A stretch of 42,600 nt of DNA from Desulfobacteraceae bacterium (GTDB taxonomy: Bacteria > Desulfobacterota > Desulfobacteria > Desulfobacterales > Desulfosalsimonadaceae), in NCBI GenBank assembly GCA_011390465.1, contig JAABSH010000031.1, positions 1 to 42,600 of the forward strand, given 5' to 3'. Positions within the stretch are counted from its first letter, which is position 1. The number at the start of each line of letters is the position of its first letter. The translations under genes and the position numbers were made by a program. The notes under the pieces were generated by a model that saw only the letters and a list, made by a program, of their open reading frames with translations, was not told where the DNA came from and made no database searches. Positions 35,116 to 42,600 of this stretch are shown one piece after another.

Positions 35116-35574
35116 ATGCCTGACACCACTGTTATAAAATACTGCCGAATGCGGCCGGATCAGGACGCAGATATCCCGCTCCCGCGTTACATGACCCCCC
35201 GTTCCGCGGGAATGGATATCAGCGCGGCCGTGACCGAACCGGTAACACTTCAGCCCGGAGAGATCCTCATGATCCCTTCGGGTTTTGCTGTTTCTCTGCC
35301 TGCGGGATTTGAGGCCCAGATCCGGCCACGGAGCGGTCTGGCCATCAAGCACGGCATCAGCATTGTTAATGCGCCGGGTACTATTGATGCGGATTATCGC
35401 GGGGAAGTCAAAATCGGGCTTATCAATTTTGGAACCTCCCCCTATATAATCTCCCGGGGGGACCGCATCGCCCAGATGGTCATCAGCCGCGTTACCCAGG
35501 CCCGGTTTGAGGTCGTGGAAACCCTGGATGCATCAGAGCGAAACAGCGGGGGATTCGGTCATACCGGGATCTGA
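35116..35574 (+). CDS. dut: Deoxyuridine 5'-triphosphate nucleotidohydrolase (dUTPase)
   Basis: Dut hydrolyses dUTP to dUMP, keeping uracil out of DNA and supplying thymidylate synthesis. The 152-residue trimeric-type enzyme shows all five motifs: RSAGMDISA, PSGF, the uracil-binding region PRSGLAIKHGISIVNAPGTIDADYRGE, GDRIAQMV and the C-terminal glycine-rich SERNSGGFGHTG. The ATG at 35116 gives normal length. It starts 313 bases after pnp, beyond a repeat element, and its stop is one base from the next start, so it is probably co-transcribed with the metallo-hydrolase. Confidence 0.97.
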   Translation: MPDTTVIKYCRMRPDQDADIPLPRYMTPRSAGMDISAAVTEPVTLQPGEILMIPSGFAVSLPAGFEAQIRPRSGLAIKHGISIVNAPGTIDADYRGEVKIGLINFGTSPYIISRGDRIAQMVISRVTQARFEVVETLDASERNSGGFGHTGI

Positions 35575-35575
35575 T

Positions 35576-36340
35576 ATGCAGATATGCATGCTGGCCAGCG
35601 GCAGCCAGGGCAATTCCATCTATGTCTCAGATGGTGATACCGCCCTTTTAATTGACGCCGGCCTGTCCGGTGTGGAGATCGAGCGCCGGATGCGCGCCCG
35701 GCACCTTGACATACAACATCTTGATGCCATTATTGTTTCCCACGAACATACCGATCATATCCGGGGGGTGGGCATTCTGGCCAGACGCTACCAGATCCCG
35801 GTGTATATTTCCGCCCGGACCCATGAAACTGCGGCGGCCCAGCTCGGGAAACTGAAACAGGTTGTTAATTTTTCCTGCGGCACGGGCTTTGCCGTCAACG
35901 CCCTTTCCCTCCGGCCGTTTTCCATTTCCCATGATGCCGCCGATCCAGCCGGTTTTACCATTTGCAACAACGGCCATAAAATCGGCATTGCCACGGATCT
36001 GGGCATTGCCACGGCCATGGTGCGCCACCACCTGAAGGACTGCTGCTGTCTGATTCTGGAAGCCAATCATGACGTGCCCATGCTGGAACAAGGCCCCTAT
36101 CCGTGGTCGATCAAACAGCGGGTCAAAGGCCGCACCGGGCATCTGTCCAATGAATCCTCCCGGGAGCTGCTCATGGATGTGATGCATGACCGGATGACCC
36201 ACCTGATCCTGGCCCATCTCAGCGAAACCAACAACACCCCGGAAAAAGCCCTGCGCGTGGTCACCGAGCATCTGACCAACACCCGGCTCCAGCTTTCCGT
36301 GGCGTGTCAGTCCTGTCCCGGGCCAATCATAGAATTATAA
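35576..36340 (+). CDS. Metallo-beta-lactamase fold hydrolase (YycJ-like)
   Basis: A 254-residue cytoplasmic metallo-hydrolase. The metal site motif SHEHTDHIRGV (HxHxDH) is clear, and the N-terminal MLASGSQGNSIYVSDG followed by LLIDAGLS is typical of the YycJ/WalJ subgroup. Later metal ligands sit in ISHDAADP, ATDLG and the EANHD stretch. YycJ proteins have been reported as 5'-3' DNA exonucleases, but this has been shown only for a few members. The start at ATG 35576 follows the dut stop by one base; a longer upstream frame overlaps dut and is not conserved. Confidence 0.92.
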   Translation: MQICMLASGSQGNSIYVSDGDTALLIDAGLSGVEIERRMRARHLDIQHLDAIIVSHEHTDHIRGVGILARRYQIPVYISARTHETAAAQLGKLKQVVNFSCGTGFAVNALSLRPFSISHDAADPAGFTICNNGHKIGIATDLGIATAMVRHHLKDCCCLILEANHDVPMLEQGPYPWSIKQRVKGRTGHLSNESSRELLMDVMHDRMTHLILAHLSETNNTPEKALRVVTEHLTNTRLQLSVACQSCPGPIIEL

Positions 36341-36426
36341 TTATAAAAAAACCCCATTTTGCCGGTAGCGGCAGCATAACTGCCGAAGCAGGAACCAAAT
36401 AAAGGGAAACAGCCACCTCCACAGGG

Positions 36427-37599
36427 TCAGAATATCAGCCCATACCGATACCATTCGCCACCGGCAGCCAATATCCATGTACTTGCCCAGGCCGCCGCAA
36501 CCGGTTTCCATCGTGAAAAACCGGAACCGGCAACCAGCAAAAGCCCAAGAATATTCCACTCAGTTGAAATTCTCATAAAACTGGGGCTGTTGTCCCAGAT
36601 AATCAATCCGGCCGCCACAAGCAGTGCCCCGCATAAAATCCATGCATAAAAAACCGGGGTCCATTGTTTGCCTGTTGTTCTGGCCACAAAAAATTGCCAG
36701 GCAACAGTAACCGCCATGAAAAACAGAAAATATAAATGCAGGATATCCAATTGGGTCATGTTCTTCCACAACGCGCCCGCAAACCCGGCCACAGGCCAGC
36801 CAATGTTTGATGAAGCAACAGACGCAAGGGAATCAGCCACCTGAAACATCAGCCAGCCATGCCACACAACATACGCCATTAACGGCAAAATCCAGATCAT
36901 TATAGACGGGCGGGAGACATCTTTTTTGATCCTTCCCGCCAGCCAGGCACATCCAAACCCCGCTGCCACCAGAATGGCTGTTTCTCGGGTTAACACCGCA
37001 AGTCCCAGCAAAACGCCGGCCCACAAGGGGTACCGACGCCACACCAAAACACCTGCCAGTATCCACATCAGGCACACCGGCTCCGTCAGTCCCCGGGAAA
37101 CTGAAATCGCAAATCCGGGGTAAAGCCCCACCAGCAGCGCCAGCCAGGGCGGCTGCTGCAACCGAACGAATATGCCCGCAGCAAGCACCACCACCGCGCC
37201 AATGGCAAGCACATTCACAATTACCATCATCCAAGCGGTGCGTTCTGAATTACCCCGCGCCAGAAAATGAACAATGGCAGGATACAGAATCCGCTGCTGA
37301 CGAAGCATTTGATTATCAAACCGAAAGCCCAGTTGCGAGGGGTCTTTGCCAAATGGGGAAAGCGCCAGCACAAAATAGGCCTGGCCATCGTAACCAAACT
37401 TTTCGCTGATAAACCGCTCTGGCACCTGATTTTGAGATGAAAGCACCAGGTGCCGGGAAAACCCCAGAAGCCCCCAGGGGTGACCGCCAGCCCGGGGCAG
37501 CAGCAATAAAACGAAAAAACTATAGACCAGGACCGCAATAAATCCCATGAAAGCCGCCCGAGGCCAGGGGCGTGGCATCATTCTCATGGCTGTTTCCAC
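36427..37599 (-). CDS. Multi-spanning membrane protein, GT-C glycosyltransferase-like
   Basis: A protein of 390 residues from a GTG at 37599 (or 386 from the ATG at 37587, which is better spaced from GGGTGG). About nine or ten hydrophobic segments span the length, the first at about residues 15-36. The periplasmic-type loop after it carries GYDGQAYF (69-76), a motif found in a family of membrane proteins linked to cell-surface glycopolymer formation; an Arg/Glu-rich RGLTEP segment is also conserved-looking. This is compatible with a polyprenyl-phosphate-sugar-dependent GT-C fold, but no catalytic acid is certain. It starts seven bases after the carboxylase gene ends. Confidence 0.7.
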   Translation of the reverse strand: METAMRMMPRPWPRAAFMGFIAVLVYSFFVLLLLPRAGGHPWGLLGFSRHLVLSSQNQVPERFISEKFGYDGQAYFVLALSPFGKDPSQLGFRFDNQMLRQQRILYPAIVHFLARGNSERTAWMMVIVNVLAIGAVVVLAAGIFVRLQQPPWLALLVGLYPGFAISVSRGLTEPVCLMWILAGVLVWRRYPLWAGVLLGLAVLTRETAILVAAGFGCAWLAGRIKKDVSRPSIMIWILPLMAYVVWHGWLMFQVADSLASVASSNIGWPVAGFAGALWKNMTQLDILHLYFLFFMAVTVAWQFFVARTTGKQWTPVFYAWILCGALLVAAGLIIWDNSPSFMRISTEWNILGLLLVAGSGFSRWKPVAAAWASTWILAAGGEWYRYGLIF

Positions 37600-37605
37600 C
37601 CTTTT

Positions 37606-40600
37606 TTATACAGCCTCCCCGCAAAACGGACAGAATTTAAAATCCCCGGACCCGATGGGTTCTTTGCAGTTCTTGCACAGGGATGGCGCGGGCGCCAGTT
37701 CCACCAGGAGTTCCCCTTCCCGCACCGGCACCATTTTCCGGTCTTCAGAATAATTGGCGGTTTTCATTACCCGTTTTACCATGGCATCAAAGGGCGCAAA
37801 CACCGCTTTTTCCTGTTTCATAATCGAGACATTAAAAATTTCATCCCCTTCTTTCACATAATCGCCGGCAGACACATAAGTGACCCACAGGTCGCCTTTG
37901 CTGGGAGACGCCAGATGATAAGCATTGTCCGGATCCGCCATGACATAATCCGCGCCGTCATCGGTCTCCGGCTCCTGTACTTTTACCTGATAAGTCAGAA
38001 TCTGGGAATCCAGAAGGTATCGCACCACACTCACCCCGTTTTTCCGGGGCTCGGAAATATCCAGAATCACCATTTTATGGGGTTTGCCGGTGGAGTCATT
38101 GAATTCAAGGTCTTTGCGCAGCGCCAGCCCTTCAAACCAAGCGTCCAGGGGAATGTTGTTGGGGTCGCCGAACTGTTTCTGGAATTGAATGGTTTTAATG
38201 GCATCCCCGGGATGATTGAGATAAAGCACCAGCTCTTCATCCGTGGGCTGGCGTTTGATGAGTTCTTTCAGGGCATCGCGCTCGGCGCTGATATTCATTT
38301 CTTCCAGGAATTCCAGAGGCGAGGCTTGGGTGCGGTTATTCATGGCCCATTGCGCGTCACTGCCGAAAGCGCTCTGATAGACCCAGTCCGCGGGAAACCC
38401 CAGGGGCAGTTTGCCGTATTTGCCCAGCAGCAGATCCCGGAACGCGTCATTCGCATCCCGGTACAGTTTCAGCCGGTCTTTGAGCACATCTTCGGATAAT
38501 TCATTTTCCGGCATTGTGGCCACGGTTTCCAGAACCCCCAGCATATGGCGGACGTAGCGTTCACCGCCGCGCTTGTAGGCTTCCACCACGGCCATGAACG
38601 CCGTGTTCCAGGTAATCTGGGAACCAGGGGTCACGTCATGGTAGCGGATGATTTTCCGGGTGCCTGCCAGAAACCGGAGCATATAGGGCAGCAGCCGGAT
38701 ATATCCCTGTTTCATGGCCCCTTCCTGGGAAGAGGACGTGGCCCCGCCCGGCATGCCGTGCTCGATCACATCATAGTCGATCCCCTGAAAATACGGGGAA
38801 CAATACCGGTCATAATAAGGCATAATCTGTTTTAAGACAAAATTGCAGTCCCGGATCATGTCCTTGTTCAGGTGCGTTTTAAGGCCCAGTTCTTCTTCCA
38901 TATAGGCGGCCGTGGACAGCACCTCACCCTGGCCGTACCACCGCACGGATGCGCCGATGGCGGTATCCACAATATGGGCGCCGGCTTGAGCCGCCGCGGC
39001 AACCGCCGGAACAAACAGGCCGTCCGTATAATGCCGGTGATAATGAACCACCAGATCCGGGTAGGTTTTCCGGATTTCGCCCACCAGCTGCCGCATGAAC
39101 CGGGGCGGGCACACCCCGGCCATGTCTTTTAATCCCAGAATAAACAATTTTTCCGCCTTTTTTTCACTCACCCCGGCCACATCCGCAATCATGTGCAGAA
39201 TTTCCGCGGTCACGGTCATGTAGCGGGCCACATCAAAATCCCGGGCATAGGAAAGAGAAATGGCGGGCTGAAAAATATTTCGCGTGGAATTTAAAACAAT
39301 TTCCGCAAAGGGCCGCATGTTTTCAATGTGGTTTAAAAAATCAAAACACCGGATCACGTCATAATGCTCGCAAATCATTTCACCGGTGCGCTGCATCACG
39401 TTTTTGGGCTGGGGCTTGTACCCCAGCACATTGGTGGAGCGGATCAGGATCTGTTTCAAGGTGCGCGGGGCGAACTCATTCCACATGCGGGCTTCGGTGA
39501 ACGGATAGGTCATATTGGCCAGCATGGCCACATGGAAATGGGCGCCGCCGCCGTTTTCCAGGGAGAAAAAACCGCTCCGGTCCAGGTATGGCCCGATCAT
39601 CCGGTCTTCTCCCAGCCGGAAGCGATTGCCGCTGTTGGACTGGGTGATGTCCCGGGTGGTGGTGTCTGAAAAATGCACAAACCCGCTGTCCCGCACATAA
39701 TCGAGTATGGCGTCCCGGTCAAACCGGGGATAGGTGAATTCGCTGGTGGCGTCCTGAAGCCGGGGAAACACCACTTCCAGCCGCCCCAGCCGCTTGTCTG
39801 AAATGCCCCGGTATTCCCCGAGCTGCACATAGGGGTTGAATCCCTTTGCTGATATTTCCGCCACCAGTCGCGACAGCCGCAGGGCTTCCGGGGCTTCATC
39901 CGTATAATCCATGAGTTCGGGTGTGTTTTCAATAAACCGGGTGTCATAGTCACCGGAAACGAACACCGGATGTTTGACGATCTGCTTGTGAAAAGGAATG
40001 GTGGTTTTAACGCCGCCGAACATGTATTCCCTTAACGCCCGCTGCATGAGTTTCACGGTCTTGGGCCAGGAATTGCCGTAGGTGATGAGAAGCGATGCCG
40101 CGGAATCGTAATTGGACGGAAATTCATACCCGGAAGTCACGCAGGAATCCAGACGCACCCCCTGGCCACCCGGTGAGGTATACCGGGTAATCAGCCCGGA
40201 ATTGGGAGAAAAATGGTTTTGGGGATCTTCGCAATTGATCCGCACCTGCATGGCATGCTGAAACGGAAGGGTATTTTCCTTGTTAAACCGCAGTGTCGAA
40301 CCAAAGGCAACCGCAATCTGTTCCTCCACCAGGTCAATGCCGTAGCGGCATTCCGTTATGCCGTGCTCCACCTGAAGCCGGGTGTTGACCTCGATCAGAT
40401 AAGGGGTTGCGGTTTCATCCACCAGGAATTCAACCGTTGCCAAAGAATGGTAATTAACGGCTTTAACCAACTTTTCCGCGTATTCTTTCAATTCCGACCG
40501 CAGTTTTTCCGTCATTTTCGGCCAGGGAGAGGGCGTGATCTCCACCAGTTTCTGGTGATTTCGCTGCACGGTGCAGTCCCGTTCGTCAAAGGCGAACACA

Positions 40601-41292
40601 TTGCCGTACTGGTCCGCAATCACCTGGATTTCAATGTGGCGCACAGAAGTGAGAAATTTCTCCACAAACAGCCGGGGATTGCCAAAAGAGACTTCCGCCA
40701 TCACCGTTGCCTTGCGAAAGGCCGATTCCAGCTGGTCTTCGGAATGGATTTCATAAATCCCCCGGCCTCCGCCCCCGCCTTCCGCCTTCAGCATGACGGG
40801 AAATCCGATCTCATGGGCGATTTTTCTTGCCTCCTCAATCGTGACAGATCCTTTGGAGCCGGGCACCACGGGCACGCCGAGGTCCATGGCCAGACGGCGC
40901 ACATCCACCTTGTTGCCCAGGGTTTTCATGGCATCTGTGGGCGGGCCGATAAACGTAATGCGGGCTTCCGCGCATTTTGCGGGAAAATTTTCATTTTCCG
41001 CGATAAATCCCCACCCCGGATGAATGCCGATGGCACCGCGGCTTTTGGCTTTTTCAACAATCAGCTCCAGATCCAGATACGCGTTGGGATCGTCGCCCAA
41101 GAGAAGCAGCTCATAAGCGCCCAGGGTAGACGGGGAGGTTTTGTCAACATCGGTGGCGGTCAGGATGGGAATCCCCTCCAGCCGTTCGGAGATGGCGCGG
41201 CTGATGCGCCGGGCCGGAATCCCGCGGTTGGCGATCACAATGGGTTTTCCTTCAAGCTTTTTTTGAACGTCATCAAATGTTTTTGAGTTCAT
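37606..41292 (-). CDS. pyc: Pyruvate carboxylase-type biotin enzyme with C-terminal zinc ribbon
   Basis: A 1228-residue single-chain biotin-dependent carboxylase, probably making oxaloacetate from pyruvate. The biotin carboxylase domain (1-480) has HPGWGFIAENENF, the ATP-grasp loop KAEGGGGGRGIY, ERDCTVQRNHQK and EVNTRLQVEH. The carboxyltransferase domain (about 530-960) keeps the metal-site Lys in LKDMAG and a DTTTRD motif, but is divergent: HYHRHYTDG replaces the usual HxHxHDTxG, and MPGGATSSSQE replaces the PGGQYTNL-type segment. The biotinyl domain carries Lys1159 in SIMKQE instead of AMKM. A tail follows with Cys1206-x2-Cys1209-x11-Cys1221-x2-Cys1224, a zinc ribbon not usual in the family. 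A related 2-oxoacid carboxylase is possible. birA lies upstream. Confidence 0.85.
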   Translation of the reverse strand: MNSKTFDDVQKKLEGKPIVIANRGIPARRISRAISERLEGIPILTATDVDKTSPSTLGAYELLLLGDDPNAYLDLELIVEKAKSRGAIGIHPGWGFIAENENFPAKCAEARITFIGPPTDAMKTLGNKVDVRRLAMDLGVPVVPGSKGSVTIEEARKIAHEIGFPVMLKAEGGGGGRGIYEIHSEDQLESAFRKATVMAEVSFGNPRLFVEKFLTSVRHIEIQVIADQYGNVFAFDERDCTVQRNHQKLVEITPSPWPKMTEKLRSELKEYAEKLVKAVNYHSLATVEFLVDETATPYLIEVNTRLQVEHGITECRYGIDLVEEQIAVAFGSTLRFNKENTLPFQHAMQVRINCEDPQNHFSPNSGLITRYTSPGGQGVRLDSCVTSGYEFPSNYDSAASLLITYGNSWPKTVKLMQRALREYMFGGVKTTIPFHKQIVKHPVFVSGDYDTRFIENTPELMDYTDEAPEALRLSRLVAEISAKGFNPYVQLGEYRGISDKRLGRLEVVFPRLQDATSEFTYPRFDRDAILDYVRDSGFVHFSDTTTRDITQSNSGNRFRLGEDRMIGPYLDRSGFFSLENGGGAHFHVAMLANMTYPFTEARMWNEFAPRTLKQILIRSTNVLGYKPQPKNVMQRTGEMICEHYDVIRCFDFLNHIENMRPFAEIVLNSTRNIFQPAISLSYARDFDVARYMTVTAEILHMIADVAGVSEKKAEKLFILGLKDMAGVCPPRFMRQLVGEIRKTYPDLVVHYHRHYTDGLFVPAVAAAAQAGAHIVDTAIGASVRWYGQGEVLSTAAYMEEELGLKTHLNKDMIRDCNFVLKQIMPYYDRYCSPYFQGIDYDVIEHGMPGGATSSSQEGAMKQGYIRLLPYMLRFLAGTRKIIRYHDVTPGSQITWNTAFMAVVEAYKRGGERYVRHMLGVLETVATMPENELSEDVLKDRLKLYRDANDAFRDLLLGKYGKLPLGFPADWVYQSAFGSDAQWAMNNRTQASPLEFLEEMNISAERDALKELIKRQPTDEELVLYLNHPGDAIKTIQFQKQFGDPNNIPLDAWFEGLALRKDLEFNDSTGKPHKMVILDISEPRKNGVSVVRYLLDSQILTYQVKVQEPETDDGADYVMADPDNAYHLASPSKGDLWVTYVSAGDYVKEGDEIFNVSIMKQEKAVFAPFDAMVKRVMKTANYSEDRKMVPVREGELLVELAPAPSLCKNCKEPIGSGDFKFCPFCGEAV

Positions 41293-41434
41293 TGTGGGTG
41301 TTGTCCTTTAAAAGTCTATAAAATTATGTGTTTTATTATATAGCCGGCAAGTCACCGGTTAAAAATTACCATCAGGTGTATAAGGGATCTCTGAAACCGG
41401 CCGGGCCGCTGAAAATTGCCGAAAGAAATAAAAC

Positions 41435-42370
41435 TCAGTCCAGCGGCTGGATACTTCCTGAATAAATCACGTCCTCTGTGCGGCCTTTTTTGATACGCAG
41501 ACCGCCGTCTTGTGCAAGGCCCAGTATAACCGCCTCAAAAACTTCCGCGTTCGCGTGGATGTGAACCGTGCGGCCGATCCATGCCATGCGTGCATCCAGC
41601 AACGCCACGAATTCGGCAGGCGAAAGGGACTGAATCAAATTCTCAAACAAAAATTTCCCTTTTTTCACCAGCTCTGTCCACAACTGCAGCGGCGGGAGGT
41701 CAACCCCCTGGACGGCAAGAGAAGTGGCCGCCACAGCCGCATCTTCCCGCAGATACCGGGCATCGGGAAAATGCGCCGTGTTAACACCAATACCGGCCAG
41801 AATGTGCCGGTCCCGCCGTTCCATCAGGATACCGGCAAATTTCCGGCCGTCCGTCAGCAGATCATTGGGCCATTTGATGGTCACCGGCACATGGAATTCT
41901 TTGAATACCCTGGAAAAAACAAATCCCGCCATGAGCGACAAAAGCCCGTCCCATTGCGGATGGAGAGCGGTGTTCGTCTCCGGCAAAGGCCAGTACCATG
42001 AGGCATGAAGATTACCGGCCGGCGACACCCACCCCCGTTTTCGCTGGCCCCGGCCCGCTGTCTGTTCAACCGCCACCACGGAATCCCAGACCTGCATCTG
42101 CCCTTTTTCAATAAAATGCCAGGCAACATCCATGGTGGATGTGCAATGGCCACAGACAAACACTACCGGCCCGTCGCCGGCTGCCGCCGCCGGCCGCCAC
42201 ACGGTTTCCCTGTCCCGGGCCGAAGAAAAAGGGAAAGATATTGTCTTCCATGGTCCCAGGCGGTTGATCTCTTTCTTCCAGATGGAACCGGTGCCGGCAA
42301 TGGTCTCGGGTCCGGCCGCCGTCACCAGATCCGGCCTGTCAAAATCCAGGATAAAAATACCGCCTGTCAT
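41435..42370 (-). CDS. birA: Biotin--[acetyl-CoA-carboxylase] ligase (BirA family)
   Basis: BirA activates biotin with ATP and attaches it to a Lys of biotin-dependent enzymes. The 311-residue protein has CTSTMDVAW (76-84), the biotinyl-AMP loop GRGQRKRGW (107-115), KWPNDLL, GRKFAGILME and GIGVNTAHF, and a C-terminal SH3-like segment. The first 65 residues are not a helix-turn-helix, so this is not the regulatory type of BirA, and they have no recognisable family. The nearest downstream gene, 142 bases away on the same strand, encodes a biotin enzyme that is a likely substrate. A promoter lies about 105 bases upstream. Confidence 0.95.
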   Translation of the reverse strand: MTGGIFILDFDRPDLVTAAGPETIAGTGSIWKKEINRLGPWKTISFPFSSARDRETVWRPAAAAGDGPVVFVCGHCTSTMDVAWHFIEKGQMQVWDSVVAVEQTAGRGQRKRGWVSPAGNLHASWYWPLPETNTALHPQWDGLLSLMAGFVFSRVFKEFHVPVTIKWPNDLLTDGRKFAGILMERRDRHILAGIGVNTAHFPDARYLREDAAVAATSLAVQGVDLPPLQLWTELVKKGKFLFENLIQSLSPAEFVALLDARMAWIGRTVHIHANAEVFEAVILGLAQDGGLRIKKGRTEDVIYSGSIQPLD

Positions 42371-42600
42371 AGGCTTTCACCGTCTGCAATAGATGGCATT
42401 AAAATACAAAGAATTCCCAGTTCAAAAAAAAACTGAAAAGAGTTGCTGTAATTGTTAATTTGACAAAAACGGTCAATTTATAAATTTTATTCACCAATTG
42501 TCAAGCAAAATATATGCTTATAACATTCTAATATAATGGTATTTTTTCACTCTCATGGCACAATCTGCCTGTCACAACTTGCGTAATATTAAACAAAATG
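42371..42600. other. AT-rich leader region upstream of birA
   Basis: These 230 bases run to the window edge. Apart from the putative birA promoter at 42477-42504, I see no gene or repeat. A partial open frame from the plus strand ends here but lacks any protein signature. Confidence 0.4.
42477..42504 (-). promoter_or_regulatory. Putative sigma-70-type promoter for birA
   Basis: On the minus strand TTGACA (42504-42499) is followed by a 16-base spacer and TATAAA (42482-42477). The birA start lies about 107 bases downstream of the -10 box. Confidence 0.5.

Overview
The window reads as a chromosome segment of a sulfate-reducing bacterium of the Desulfobacterota, most likely close to the Desulfobacteraceae. 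The evidence is a minus-strand dsrA-dsrB-dsrD cluster with a CbiA/DsrN-like siroheme amidase gene, a periplasmic tetrahaem cytochrome c3-type protein, molybdenum-cofactor and Tat genes, and a deltaproteobacterial-style translation/transcription cluster. Most of the window is about 50-58% GC with dense coding. The exact taxon is an inference from gene content, not from a database search.

Layout. 1-2006 (minus): mobA-moaE-moaC for molybdopterin. 2338-5513 (plus): pyrR, mog/moaB, tatB-type, tatC and an EFR1-type flavodoxin/ferredoxin protein. 5700-8402 (plus): a solitary MmeI-like (type IIL) restriction-modification protein with a foreign-looking AT-rich target-recognition half. 8647-9102 (plus): a tetrahaem cytochrome. 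9266-14525 (minus): TPR gene, dsrA, dsrB, dsrD, cbiA/dsrN. 14818-15852 (plus): DapA-family synthase. 15984-18555 (minus): two YkgJ-type cysteine-cluster proteins flanking a divergent SDR protein. 18871-24173 (plus): infC-rpmI-rplT-pheS-pheT-merR, then tRNA-Gly(CCC) at 24315. 24541-36340 (plus): rimP-nusA-infB-ylxP-rbfA-nrnA-truB-rpsO-pnp-dut-yycJ-like. 36427-42370 (minus): birA, a divergent pyruvate-carboxylase-type enzyme and a multi-spanning membrane protein.

How the parts fit. The dsr genes encode dissimilatory sulfite reductase and its helper DsrD; the adjacent amidase probably makes the amidated siroheme of this enzyme. Mo-cofactor genes and Tat components sit together, which suits export of folded molybdo- and Fe-S enzymes. 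BirA lies just upstream of its likely substrate, the biotin-dependent carboxylase. The central plus-strand block is housekeeping.

No CRISPR array, rRNA, insertion sequence or phage is visible. The most unusual signals are non-coding: four heptanucleotide tandem arrays, two of them starting directly after a stop codon and one running through a stop codon; a perfect 34-bp palindrome between dsrB and dsrD; two nested inverted-repeat elements of the same architecture; and an ATA start codon for infC. Among proteins, the mosaic restriction enzyme, the zinc-ribbon-tailed carboxylase and the YkgJ-SDR-YkgJ cassette deserve attention. I did not find a clearly new multi-gene defence or metabolic system.
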